Below are positions 8,780 through 16,778 of a stretch of DNA of 64,000 nt, piece by piece. Position numbers and translations under genes: made by a program. This stretch comes from Nocardia sp. NBC_01327 (lineage in GTDB: Bacteria > Actinomycetota > Actinomycetes > Mycobacteriales > Mycobacteriaceae), in the NCBI RefSeq assembly GCF_035958815.1, contig NZ_CP108383.1:6324001-6388000 (forward strand), read 5' to 3'. Numbering within the stretch: position 1 is the first letter of the stretch; each line of letters opens with the position of its first letter. The notes beneath the pieces were generated by a model that worked only from the letters and a program-made list of their open reading frames with translations, was not told the origin of the DNA and made no database searches.

Positions 8780-9235
8780 ATGAAAGACGAACACATGCGC
8801 TCGTACACGGCACTGCTCGCCGCCCTGCTCGGCGCCGCCACCCTCACCGCGATCACCGGAGCCGGTGCGCCCCAGGCCGAAACCGTACTCAACCTCAACG
8901 GTTCCCTCGGCGACCTGTCCGTCGATCACACCGACGAGATCGCCCCGGGCGGCCTGCTGGGCAGCAATCAGATTCGGCTGGGCAAGAACCTCCCACCCGT
9001 CTACTTCGGCCTCATCATCGATCTCGCCCCCTTCGACAGCACCTGCGCCGACGGCAAAATCTCCGTACACCCCGCCACCGGCCCGGATCGCGACCTACCG
9101 CTAGGCGAGAGCTGCGGAATCCCACTCCCCTACCTCGTACTGGGCGACACCCCCGCCGCCGCTATGCCCACCATCTGCTCGACACTCATGATCGGCGGCA
9201 ACGAGTCCGCCCGATCCTGCACCCACCACGAATAG
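8780..9235 (+). CDS. Secreted small protein, second of two tandem paralogues
   Basis: A 151-residue protein starting 3 bp after the preceding stop codon. The signal peptide is SYTALLAALLGAATLTAITG followed by an Ala-Gly-Ala-rich cleavage region. The mature part repeats the plan of its neighbour: LNGSLGDLSVDHTDEIAPGG, then YFGLIIDLAPFDSTCADG, a central GESCGIP and a C-terminal cysteine. An alternative in-frame ATG at 8795 gives a more standard signal peptide; neither start has a strong ribosome binding site, and translational coupling to the first gene is likely. Function unknown; probably extracellular or envelope-associated. Confidence 0.72.
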   Translation: MKDEHMRSYTALLAALLGAATLTAITGAGAPQAETVLNLNGSLGDLSVDHTDEIAPGGLLGSNQIRLGKNLPPVYFGLIIDLAPFDSTCADGKISVHPATGPDRDLPLGESCGIPLPYLVLGDTPAAAMPTICSTLMIGGNESARSCTHHE

Positions 9236-9425
9236 GCGAACCCCTGACCAGAGTGCGCACAGGGTCGATCGGTTCCCACACCTCAAGGCGTCGGTCGAAT
9301 GGGTTGGAAATACCCGTTATCTCCCGAATTAGTAGTGGACTGGACGGTAGCCTGTTGATAGCAAGTTTGAACCGATCGGACTGTTTCTCGATTCGGCAGG
9401 TCCTACTGAGACTTTCGCCCTTAAT

Positions 9426-10208
9426 ATGGCGGCCATCATGTCGAATCCACAACATTCTCACGCACTCCGGATCAAAGCGGTCGTCTTCGATTGGCGCGGC
9501 ACGCTTGTCACAGAACTAGACTCTCGGCAGTGGGTCCGGGAGGCGCTCCAGCTAGCGAGGCTAGAACATGACGACAATGCCGTCGACGCGGTATTACGGG
9601 CGATTCACACACCCGAGCTGCTGAGTCGATTGCAGTCGCCGGATGGGAATATCAACGCTGAACGCCACCACCAGACCTACTTCGGAGTGTTCCGCGACGC
9701 TGGACTCGACGATGCTCTCGCACAAGCGCTTTGGGACGTAGACACCGACCCGACTTACAATCGGTTCGCCGCCGACGCTGCCGAGACCATCTCCGTCCTG
9801 CTCGAAAGCGGCTGCAAGATAGGCGTACTGAGCAATATCCACTTCGACATCCGGCCCTACTTCAGCACCTCACCGTTCGACTCGATCGAGACCTTCGTCC
9901 TGTCCTACGAGGTCGATATGCAAAAGCCCGATCCGGCGATCTTCGAGATGATGCTCGAGGCACTCGGGACCCGAGCCGGGGAAACCCTCATGGTCGGCGA
10001 TCGGCTCTCCCGTGACGGGGCAGCGAAGAACATCGGAATGCCGACCATCATCGTCGATTCACTCACCGACCGGGAGAAGCGGCAACTCCACCAAGTCACG
10101 GCATACGTCGAGGCCAACCACATACAGTTCGCACCAGAGGACCGCAACGCCACTGCCCTCGGAGATCGAGCGCCCACCGGCAGCAAACGTCAGCATTCCA
10201 TGGCGTAG
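9426..10208 (+). CDS. HAD family hydrolase with atypical DWRGT motif I
   Basis: A 260-residue HAD-fold protein. Motif I is FDWRGTLV: nucleophile Asp22 is present, but the usual acid/base Asp two residues on is Arg24. Motif II is the Ser in IGVLSNIHFD, motif III Lys in MQKPDPAIF, and motif IV is VGDRLSRDG. Loss of the second Asp occurs in phosphonatases (DWAGT) and other HAD members that do not use standard phosphatase chemistry, so the reaction is uncertain. The start could be ATG 9426 or ATG 9438; neither has a clear ribosome binding site. About 190 bp of apparently non-coding DNA precedes it, and it converges on the XRE regulator gene with 11 bp between stops. Confidence 0.78.
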   Translation: MAAIMSNPQHSHALRIKAVVFDWRGTLVTELDSRQWVREALQLARLEHDDNAVDAVLRAIHTPELLSRLQSPDGNINAERHHQTYFGVFRDAGLDDALAQALWDVDTDPTYNRFAADAAETISVLLESGCKIGVLSNIHFDIRPYFSTSPFDSIETFVLSYEVDMQKPDPAIFEMMLEALGTRAGETLMVGDRLSRDGAAKNIGMPTIIVDSLTDREKRQLHQVTAYVEANHIQFAPEDRNATALGDRAPTGSKRQHSMA

Positions 10209-10219
10209 CAGGACCTTCG

Positions 10220-11449
10220 TCAGATCGGTCGCATAGCTCGCTGAATCGCACCCAACCCGGCATCGATTGCGCTGGGCTGGGCGCGATGACACAGTTCGTC
10301 GACCAGATCGCGCACCGTCGGATGGTTGTAGACATATTGCGGGGCTAGCCGGACCGCCCGTTTGAGCTGATCGACCGCAGCGCTGTCGCGTTTGAGCCGA
10401 CCACAGGCACGCGCGACTTCGATTCGGTGACGCGTGTGGCGTTCCTTCGACGTCAGACCCGCCAGATCTATCTCGGAGTGCCGCCGCAGTGCGATATCGG
10501 GCTGATCGAGCGCCACCGCGATCTCGACGGCGTGAATATGACAGTTGGTGGGGCCGAACACGGTTTGAAAATCATTGCGGTCCACACCCAGTCGCGCCGC
10601 AGCCGCCTCCGCTTCAGCCAGATGTGCCCATGCCGAGGTCGCGTCATGGCGGCGTGCCGCGGCCACAGCGCACCGGAGGTGCAAAGCTCCCCAGAGCGAG
10701 ATCGCCTGCGGTGTAGGCATTCCCATGACCTCTTGCAACTCGGTCAGTGCCGCCTCGGCAATAGGGAACACCTCGTCGGCGGTATCGGTGTGCAGGAGCA
10801 CCCCGCAGCGTTCCCATGCCGAGCACGCACGCAGTAGCGGATCCCCGAGTCTCGCAGCGGCGGTGGCGCCATTCTCGACCGCAGTCCAGGCCAGGTCGTG
10901 GTAACCGAGTTGATTGAGGACCGTGGGAGCGACATGCGATGTCTCGACGATCAGTCCATCGACCACGTCCCGCCCGTGTCCGGATGCTATGAAGGCGGCG
11001 GTATTCAGCGATTCGACCAGTTCGGGCAGCTCGCGCATGACCTCGAAGAGATTCGCCGCCTGTCGGCGGCGCGTGATGCGATCGACATCGGCCCGTAGAT
11101 CGGTCAACAACGGCGGCGGTGTCATCGGCCGCAGGCCCGGATGCCCCGACAAACCGAGACTGGTGCGCCGCAGCGACATTCGCAGTGCGGGTACCGCATG
11201 GTGCCCAGGATCCGGACTGAACCCAAACGGCTGCCCGAGCAACCATGCGACATCAACCTCGAGAACATCGGCCAGACGATCTATCACCGAGTATTTGTCC
11301 AGGTTGATCCGACCGGCCTCCACTCCTCGCATCCATGACTCGGAACGCTCGACGAGACCGGCGAGCGCAGCCTGGCTCATCCTCTTGGTCCGCCGGGACC
11401 GTCGTATCCGAGCGCCGATGCTTGTCACGGCGTTGGTGCTTGGGGCCAC
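10220..11449 (-). CDS. XRE family regulator with C-terminal TPR-like domain (copy 1)
   Basis: A 409-residue protein. Residues about 12-70 form a Cro/C1-type helix-turn-helix (IGARIRRSRRTKRMSQAALAG, then the recognition segment) ending in the conserved VDVAWLLGQPF. The remainder is alpha-helical with TPR-like repeats (for example HDLAWTAVENGATAAARLG and LRACSAWERCGVLLHT), typical of actinobacterial XRE proteins that sense a small molecule or peptide. It starts with a GTG at 11449. A second gene 360 bp upstream encodes a clear paralogue in the same orientation. A long near-perfect inverted repeat 33 bp upstream of the start codon (11482-11535) is a good candidate for its own operator. Confidence 0.88.
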   Translation of the reverse strand: MAPSTNAVTSIGARIRRSRRTKRMSQAALAGLVERSESWMRGVEAGRINLDKYSVIDRLADVLEVDVAWLLGQPFGFSPDPGHHAVPALRMSLRRTSLGLSGHPGLRPMTPPPLLTDLRADVDRITRRRQAANLFEVMRELPELVESLNTAAFIASGHGRDVVDGLIVETSHVAPTVLNQLGYHDLAWTAVENGATAAARLGDPLLRACSAWERCGVLLHTDTADEVFPIAEAALTELQEVMGMPTPQAISLWGALHLRCAVAAARRHDATSAWAHLAEAEAAAARLGVDRNDFQTVFGPTNCHIHAVEIAVALDQPDIALRRHSEIDLAGLTSKERHTRHRIEVARACGRLKRDSAAVDQLKRAVRLAPQYVYNHPTVRDLVDELCHRAQPSAIDAGLGAIQRAMRPI

Positions 11450-11481
11450 TTCTCAAGTCTATTTCGGACACGCTCTCAAAC

Positions 11482-11535
11482 CGTCAGATAGTTGACGGTT
11501 CGGAATGTTTCCGCGGAACCGTCAATAATCTGACG
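11482..11535. promoter_or_regulatory. Large inverted repeat, probable XRE operator
   Basis: Two 20-bp arms (11482-11501 and 11516-11535) match as an inverted repeat at 18 of 20 positions around a 14-bp spacer. Each arm also contains its own palindrome of the form CGTCA-N6-TGACG (11482-11497 and 11520-11535), centres 38 bp apart. The element sits in the divergent gap between the XRE regulator gene (start 11449) and the small membrane protein gene (start 11604). A dimer-of-dimers site for XRE autoregulation would look like this. No similar CGTCA-N6-TGACG pair was noticed elsewhere in the window. Confidence 0.55.
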
Positions 11536-11603
11536 ATGCGGTACAGGCGGATTCGTCATCATTCGAACGAGACGAACTCGACTACAGATCTTGGACCGCG
11601 CAC

Positions 11604-11807
11604 ATGACTACCGATCACAATCCGGCTGAGGGAAACGAGCCTCGGTCGACGTCCCACAGCTTCGAATCAGCGGCACACCCGTTGGTCGCGCTATCGCTGA
11701 GTACCACACTCGCCACAATTGCCGGAGTGCTCACCGACTGGAATACGGGGGCGCTGGTGTTCCTCTCCGCCACCGCGCTTTTCGGCAGTGCACGGCGAAC
11801 GTCCTGA
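11604..11807 (+). CDS. Small membrane protein, unknown function
   Basis: A 67-residue protein with a polar N-terminal third followed by two hydrophobic stretches (LVALSLSTTLATIAGVL and ALVFLSATALFG) separated by DWNTG, suggesting a helical hairpin in the membrane. It lies between the two XRE genes, diverges from copy 1 and ends 3 bp before the stop of copy 2. The inverted repeat at 11482-11535 is about 70 bp upstream, so the XRE protein could control it. The protein at 28586-28804 has a similar plan. No family recognised. Confidence 0.6.
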   Translation: MTTDHNPAEGNEPRSTSHSFESAAHPLVALSLSTTLATIAGVLTDWNTGALVFLSATALFGSARRTS

Positions 11808-11809
11808 AC

Positions 11810-13051
11810 TCAGATACCCAGGCACATGGCGTCCGCTACGCCGGCCAAGCCGGCATCGAAGGCGCTGGGTTGCGCCCGCCGCAGCAGATTCTCGACCAGC
11901 CCGCGGGCGAGCGGATGGTTGTAGACATAGTGCGGTGCGGTACCCGCCGCTGTCCGTAGTGTTCGCACCGCTGTCGTGTCGTCGCCGAGTTGTCCGTACG
12001 CCCGGGCGACGTCGATGCCGTGCCGGATATGGCGTTCCCGGCTCGGCACCGACTCGAGAGCAACACTGGTGTGATGGCGTAGAGCCAGCTCGGGCTGGTC
12101 GAGTTCGACTGCGATCTCGGTGGCATGAATGGCCACGTTGCCGGGACCGAATACCGTCTGAAAGTCATTGCGGTCCAGGCCGATCCGGGCCGCGGTACGT
12201 TCGGCCTCGCGCAAATACTGCCAGGCCGACGCGGAGTCGTTGTGACGGGCCGCCGCAACCGCACACCGCAGACCGAGCGCTCCGTACAGCGAAAGAACCT
12301 CCGCCGAATGCGTGCCCATTTGATCTGCGAGGTCGTCCATGGCGGCTTCGGCCACCACGAGGACCTGCGCCGGCGATCCGGTGTGTAGCAGCACGCCGCA
12401 GCGTTCCCACGCCGCGCACGCCAGCATCAACGGATCGCCGGACCTGGCCGCGGCGGCGGCGGCAATCTCGACCGCGGTCCACGCCAAATCGTGGTAGCCC
12501 AGTTTGTTCAACACCATTCGCGCGACTTGGCTCGTCTCCACGATCAGTCGACCGATGACATCCAACTCGTTCGCGCCGGCCGCACCGAGAGCCCGGATAT
12601 TCAGTTCGGCCACCAGATTCGGAAGGGCGAGCATGACCTCGGGCAGGCTTGCCGCCTGGCGCATGCGGACCACCCGGTCGACTTCGGCACGCAATATCGG
12701 AAGTGATTGCGGTTCGGTCGCTGCCCGGATCGCCGGGTAGCCGGACAGAATCAGGCTGGTTCGCTGTAGGGCGCTACGGAGGGCTGGCACCGCGTGGTGT
12801 CCACCATCCTGGGCGGCTGCGGCGGGCTGATACGGCTGGCCGAGCAACCAGCCGACATCGATCTCCAGTAGCCCGGCCAGCTTGTCGATCACCGAATGCT
12901 TTTCCAGCGCAACCTGATCGTGCTCGACGGCCCACACCCACGACTCCGGCCAATCGCCTAATCCGCCCAGCTGGGCGATGCTGAGATTTCTTGCGCACCG
13001 TGATCGGCGAACTCTCGCACCGACACTACCGGCGTTCGCATTGCTCGCCAT
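11810..13051 (-). CDS. XRE family regulator with C-terminal TPR-like domain (copy 2)
   Basis: A 413-residue paralogue of the regulator at 10220-11449; the two align along their whole length (for example shared WLLGQP, LRRTSL/LQRTSL, GYHDLAWTAVE, CSAWERCGVLLHT/CAAWERCGVLLHT, NDFQTVFGP, YVYNHP). The helix-turn-helix occupies about residues 9-67. I chose ATG 13051 because the protein then begins like the paralogue (SVGARVRRSR); a start at 13150 would add 33 residues with no counterpart and would run through the direct repeat at 13134-13161. The two genes, in the same orientation with a membrane-protein gene between them, look like a duplication followed by divergence. Confidence 0.87.
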   Translation of the reverse strand: MASNANAGSVGARVRRSRCARNLSIAQLGGLGDWPESWVWAVEHDQVALEKHSVIDKLAGLLEIDVGWLLGQPYQPAAAAQDGGHHAVPALRSALQRTSLILSGYPAIRAATEPQSLPILRAEVDRVVRMRQAASLPEVMLALPNLVAELNIRALGAAGANELDVIGRLIVETSQVARMVLNKLGYHDLAWTAVEIAAAAAARSGDPLMLACAAWERCGVLLHTGSPAQVLVVAEAAMDDLADQMGTHSAEVLSLYGALGLRCAVAAARHNDSASAWQYLREAERTAARIGLDRNDFQTVFGPGNVAIHATEIAVELDQPELALRHHTSVALESVPSRERHIRHGIDVARAYGQLGDDTTAVRTLRTAAGTAPHYVYNHPLARGLVENLLRRAQPSAFDAGLAGVADAMCLGI

Positions 13052-13133
13052 ACCCGATTGTCTCGAGTTTCGACCTAACGCACGCCATTTGTCCGCGAAC
13101 TCGAGCCGAACGCTGCGGCCGACACGCCAACGA

Positions 13134-13161
13134 AATTCGGGGCACTCCAATTCGGGGCACT
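13134..13161. repeat. Short tandem direct repeat upstream of XRE copy 2
   Basis: The 13-mer AATTCGGGGCACT occurs at 13134-13146 and again at 13149-13161, a 15-bp period. It lies 83-110 bp upstream of the XRE copy 2 start codon and about 110 bp before the small secreted-protein gene, between the two divergent starts. It may be a regulator-binding site; copy 1 uses an unrelated inverted repeat, so the paralogues may have separated in DNA specificity. Confidence 0.45.
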
Positions 13162-13270
13162 GCTCGAGAGCCTCCGCGGCGCGCCCCTGGCGTAGCGTTT
13201 AGCCCGTCCGGGGAGTTTGCCACTCGTAATAGCCAGGGCAACAACACCATTCGCTATCGGCAGGACTGTG

Positions 13271-13558
13271 ATGCCATCTCTTTCCCGCTTGACCGCCACC
13301 GCCGCCCTCTGCGCCGCGCTGACCGCGGGCGCCACTGCGGTCGCAGCTGCGGCCGTACCGGATTCGACCGCTGTGCCGGTTGCCGATTCCGGCTCCTCCA
13401 ACGTCACCGGCTCGGCCGCCGCCTACGGGGTGGATCTGATCCAGATCTTTCTCCAGCAGACCGGGTCCTCGGCGCTGGCGCGTTCACTGGACCAGTTGGA
13501 GTGCACGCTGGGCGGGCACCAGTTCAGCAACGGCACATGCATTATCGGCGGCATCTGA
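13271..13558 (+). CDS. Small secreted protein, unknown function
   Basis: A 95-residue protein with a typical signal peptide (SLSRLTATAALCAALTAGA, Ala-rich cleavage near residue 30). The mature part is about 65 residues and contains YGVDLIQIFLQQTGSSALARSLDQLECTLGG as consecutive segments, with two cysteines near the C-terminus that could form one disulfide. I chose ATG 13271 (AGGA a few bases upstream); a GTG immediately before it is also possible. It diverges from XRE copy 2 and ends just before a strong hairpin shared with the convergent GH65 gene. Confidence 0.7.
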   Translation: MPSLSRLTATAALCAALTAGATAVAAAAVPDSTAVPVADSGSSNVTGSAAAYGVDLIQIFLQQTGSSALARSLDQLECTLGGHQFSNGTCIIGGI

Positions 13559-13560
13559 AC

Positions 13561-13615
13561 GCGTGACCTGCAGCGGCAGCCGGGTCGCCGTCCCGGATGC
13601 CGCTGCGGGTCACGC
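13561..13615. terminator. Bidirectional hairpin terminator
   Basis: 18-bp arms at 13561-13578 and 13598-13615 pair with one mismatch or wobble; the 19-bp loop contains a further CCGGG/CCCGG pair. The hairpin begins 2 bp after the stop of the secreted-protein gene and covers the stop codon of the convergent GH65 gene. There is no T-tract, as usual for high-GC actinobacteria. Confidence 0.7.
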
Positions 13616-15961
13616 ACGTCGCCGGGTCGGGGCTCGCCCGGGAGGTTGGGTCGGTGTGGGGGTTGGCGGCGGAGAGTCGGTGATCGGCTGGGTGATCGGG
13701 TGGTCGGTGGTCACGACGAGTGTGTGGTCGTGGTGGGTGATGTGCAGTGGGTCGCCCTCGCGCAGGGTGTAGGTCGCCGCCTGCGCGGTGATGTCGATGG
13801 CGAGGCGGCGGCCCTGCCAGTGGAGGGTGAAGGCGAGGCGGGTCACGGTTTCGGGTAGTCGGGGTGCGAAGGTCAAGGCGCGGTTCTGATCTCGCATGCC
13901 GGCGAGTCCGGCGATGACGGCGATCCAGGAGCCTGCGAGGGCGGCGATATGCAGACCGTCGCGGGTGTTGTGTTCGAGGTCGTCGAGGTCCATGAGCGCG
14001 GCCTCGGCGAGGTAGTCGTAGGCGAGGCTGAGGTGTCCGACTTCGGCGGCGATGACCGCCTGCGTGCATGCCGACAGCGAGGAATCCCGGACGGTGAGCC
14101 GCTCGTAGTAGTCGAAGTCGCGGACCTTCTGATCGGCGGTGAAGGCATCTGTGCGGCGATACAGGGCAAGCACGAGGTCCGCCTGTTTGACGACCTGTTT
14201 GCGATACAGGTCGAAGTACGGATAGTTGAGCAGCAGCGGATAGCCGTCGGCGGGCGTACCGGCGAAGTCCCACACCTGATGGTCGGTGAAACCCTCGGCC
14301 TGCGGGTGCACGCCCAGCGCCTTGTCGTAGGGGATGTACATGGTTTCGGCGGCGTCGCGCCAGTAGGCGGTCTCCTCCTCGTGGAGCCCGAGTGCGCGAG
14401 CCATATCGGGGTGCCGGGCGGCGGCGTCGGCCGCGGCGCGCAGGTTCTGTTGCGCCATCACATTGGTGTAGACGTTGTTGTCGGCGACGGCGCTGTACTC
14501 ATCGGGTCCGGTCACACCGTCGATGCGGAACCGGCCGTCGGCGTCGTGATGACCGAGACTGGCCCAGAGCCGGGCGGTTTCGGCCAGCAACTCCACACCG
14601 ATATCACGCTCGAAGCCGTGATCGCCGGTGGTGTCGATGTACCGCAGAACGGCGTCTGCGATATCGGCGTTGATGTGGAACGCGGCCGTCCCGGCGGGCC
14701 AGTAGCTCGAGCATTCCTCGCCGTGGATCGTGCGCCACGGGAACGCGGCGCCCGCGAGGCCGAGCTGGGCGGACCGCGCGGTGGCCATGGGCAGCGTGGC
14801 GTGCCGCCACCGCAGTGCGTGCGCCGCCGCATCTGGAACGACCTGGGTCAGCACCGGCAGCACGTACGACTCGGTATCCCAGAAACTATGCCCGTTGTAA
14901 CCGGGCCCGGTGAGACCTTTGGCGGGGATGGCCCGGCCTTCGGCCCGGGCACCGGCCTGCAGCAGGTGGAACAGCGAAAACCGCAGCGCCTGTTGAATTT
15001 CGGGATCACCCTCGAGCAGAATGTCGGCGCGAGACCAGAATTCGTCGAGGTACTCCCGTTGTTCGGCGCACAGGGCATCCCACCCGGTGCGGCGCGCACC
15101 GGCGACAGCGGCGTCGACCTGATCGCGCACGGCGGGCAGCGAGCGGGTCGCCGACCAACCGTAGGCGACGAACTTGTCGATCCGAAGCCGTTGTCCCGGT
15201 TGCAGGTCCGTGGTCACGGTCACCCGCCCCAGATCCGGGAAGCTCTCCGACTCGACCTGGGTGGAGTCGGGCCCGTCGACGATATGGTCCATCACCGCGG
15301 CGAGATACAGCCTGCTGCGCTGGGTCGAATGCACCAGCCCGGCGCGGGTGCCCTTCGCCGCATGCTCCTCCCCCACCAGCGGCGCGGTATTCGTCGGCCC
15401 GGCCCTGGGATCGGCGTCCGGCGCCGGAAGTTCTTCATTGGCAACGAGTTCGGACTGCACCACCACCCGCACCGGCCGATCCAGCGCCTGCACCTCGTAC
15501 CGGATCGCGGCGATGGAACGCTGCACCAGCGACACCAATCGGATCGAGGACACCCGAACACCACGATCGGCCGGGGATACCCAGTCGGTACTCCGGTGCA
15601 GCACCCCGTCCCGGAAGTCCAGGCACCGCTCGTGCGCATCCACCCGGCCGTAGGTGAGATCGAAGGGCTCATCGTCGACGAGCAGCCGGATGAGCTTGCC
15701 ATTGGTCACATTGATGACCGTCTGATCGGACTCCGGATAGCCGTAGCCGGTCTCCGCGTACGGCAGCGTGCGCAATTCGTGCACCCCGTTGAGATACGAC
15801 CCGGGCAGCCCGTGCGGTTCGCCCTCGTCGAGATTTCCGCGCCAGCCGATATGCCCGTTCGACAGCGCGAACACCGACTCCACCTGCGCGATGATGCCGA
15901 GATCCAATCCGGTCGCCCGCAGGCACCAGGGCTCGACCTTGAACGAAGGGTGGTGGATCAT
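13610..15961 (-). CDS. Glycoside hydrolase family 65 protein (disaccharide phosphorylase, trehalose/maltose/kojibiose type)
   Basis: A 783-residue GH65 protein: an N-terminal beta-sandwich, an (alpha/alpha)6 catalytic domain and a short C-terminal beta domain. The general acid is Glu488 in TGPDEYS. Other family motifs are GHSFWDTESYVLPVL and GARAEGRAIPAKGLTGPGY (adjacent segments). These enzymes phosphorolyse alpha-linked glucose disaccharides, releasing beta-glucose 1-phosphate. The exact disaccharide is not readable, but the adjoining beta-phosphoglucomutase gene supports a phosphorylase. The start codon overlaps the phosphoglucomutase stop (ATGA), so translation is coupled. The last 30 residues are a Pro/Thr/Arg-rich tail likely outside the fold. 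Confidence 0.88.
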   Translation of the reverse strand: MIHHPSFKVEPWCLRATGLDLGIIAQVESVFALSNGHIGWRGNLDEGEPHGLPGSYLNGVHELRTLPYAETGYGYPESDQTVINVTNGKLIRLLVDDEPFDLTYGRVDAHERCLDFRDGVLHRSTDWVSPADRGVRVSSIRLVSLVQRSIAAIRYEVQALDRPVRVVVQSELVANEELPAPDADPRAGPTNTAPLVGEEHAAKGTRAGLVHSTQRSRLYLAAVMDHIVDGPDSTQVESESFPDLGRVTVTTDLQPGQRLRIDKFVAYGWSATRSLPAVRDQVDAAVAGARRTGWDALCAEQREYLDEFWSRADILLEGDPEIQQALRFSLFHLLQAGARAEGRAIPAKGLTGPGYNGHSFWDTESYVLPVLTQVVPDAAAHALRWRHATLPMATARSAQLGLAGAAFPWRTIHGEECSSYWPAGTAAFHINADIADAVLRYIDTTGDHGFERDIGVELLAETARLWASLGHHDADGRFRIDGVTGPDEYSAVADNNVYTNVMAQQNLRAAADAAARHPDMARALGLHEEETAYWRDAAETMYIPYDKALGVHPQAEGFTDHQVWDFAGTPADGYPLLLNYPYFDLYRKQVVKQADLVLALYRRTDAFTADQKVRDFDYYERLTVRDSSLSACTQAVIAAEVGHLSLAYDYLAEAALMDLDDLEHNTRDGLHIAALAGSWIAVIAGLAGMRDQNRALTFAPRLPETVTRLAFTLHWQGRRLAIDITAQAATYTLREGDPLHITHHDHTLVVTTDHPITQPITDSPPPTPTPTQPPGRAPTRRRA

Positions 15962-16731
15962 TTGCTGCCCAGCAGATCGGCCAGATCCGTCACGACCCGG
16001 TCGGCGCCGTGCGCCAGCAGCTGCTCGGCCTGCCCGGCCCGGTCGACCCCGATCACATAACCGAATCCACCGGCGCGCCCCGCGGCGACACCGGCCAGAG
16101 CGTCCTCGAACACGACCGCCTCCGCCGGCTCGACACCGAGCGCCCGGGCTCCGGCGAGGAACATGTCCGGGGCGGGCTTACCGGCCAGATGCTCCCGCTG
16201 TGCGGTGATGCCGTCGATGCGTTCCTCGAACAGCTCCTCGATATGAGCGGCGATGAGCACGTCCTGGCAATTCGTGCTCGAGGACACCACCGCGCGCCGC
16301 AACCCGGCCGCCCGCACCGCATTCACGTAGGTGACCGAGCCCGGATACGCCTGCACCCCGTCGTCGTGAATGCGGCGCAGCACGATCTCGTTCTTGCGGT
16401 TGCCCAGGCCCTGCACCGTCTCGGCGTCGGGCGGGTCGTCGGAATTGCCTTCGGGCACAGTGATTCCCCGGGATTTCAGAAATGCCCGGGTCCCGTCGGC
16501 GCGCGGCATGCCGTCGACATAGGTGTCGTAATCCTCGATCGGGTCGAAGGCGACGAACGGTTCCTCGCCGCGCTCGGCCCGGGTCTTCAGATAGGCGTCG
16601 AACATTTCCTTCCACGCGGCGGCGTGCACCTTCGCGGTCTGGGTGATCACCCCGTCGAGGTCGAACAGGCAGGCGCGGATGCCGTGCGGCAGTCCGAGGA
16701 CGCCGAGTTCCTGCGGATCGGGTGAGGTCAT
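15958..16731 (-). CDS. pgmB: Beta-phosphoglucomutase family hydrolase
   Basis: A 257-residue HAD-superfamily protein that would convert beta-glucose 1-phosphate to glucose 6-phosphate. Motif I is FDLDGVITQT with nucleophile Asp24 and acid/base Asp26. The cap region is followed by the Ser-containing AVVSSSTNCQ, the Lys of LAGKPAPDMFL, and the acidic VVFEDALAGV. The ATG is at 16731. It overlaps the GH65 gene by four bases and lies 47 bp after zwf, giving an operon order zwf, pgmB, GH65. Its product is the substrate of the zwf product, so the three genes form one route. Confidence 0.9.
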   Translation of the reverse strand: MTSPDPQELGVLGLPHGIRACLFDLDGVITQTAKVHAAAWKEMFDAYLKTRAERGEEPFVAFDPIEDYDTYVDGMPRADGTRAFLKSRGITVPEGNSDDPPDAETVQGLGNRKNEIVLRRIHDDGVQAYPGSVTYVNAVRAAGLRRAVVSSSTNCQDVLIAAHIEELFEERIDGITAQREHLAGKPAPDMFLAGARALGVEPAEAVVFEDALAGVAAGRAGGFGYVIGVDRAGQAEQLLAHGADRVVTDLADLLGSK

Positions 16732-16778
16732 CGTCAGATCTCCGCTCGTAGTGTTGGTCGCCTCGGGCCCGTGTGCGC

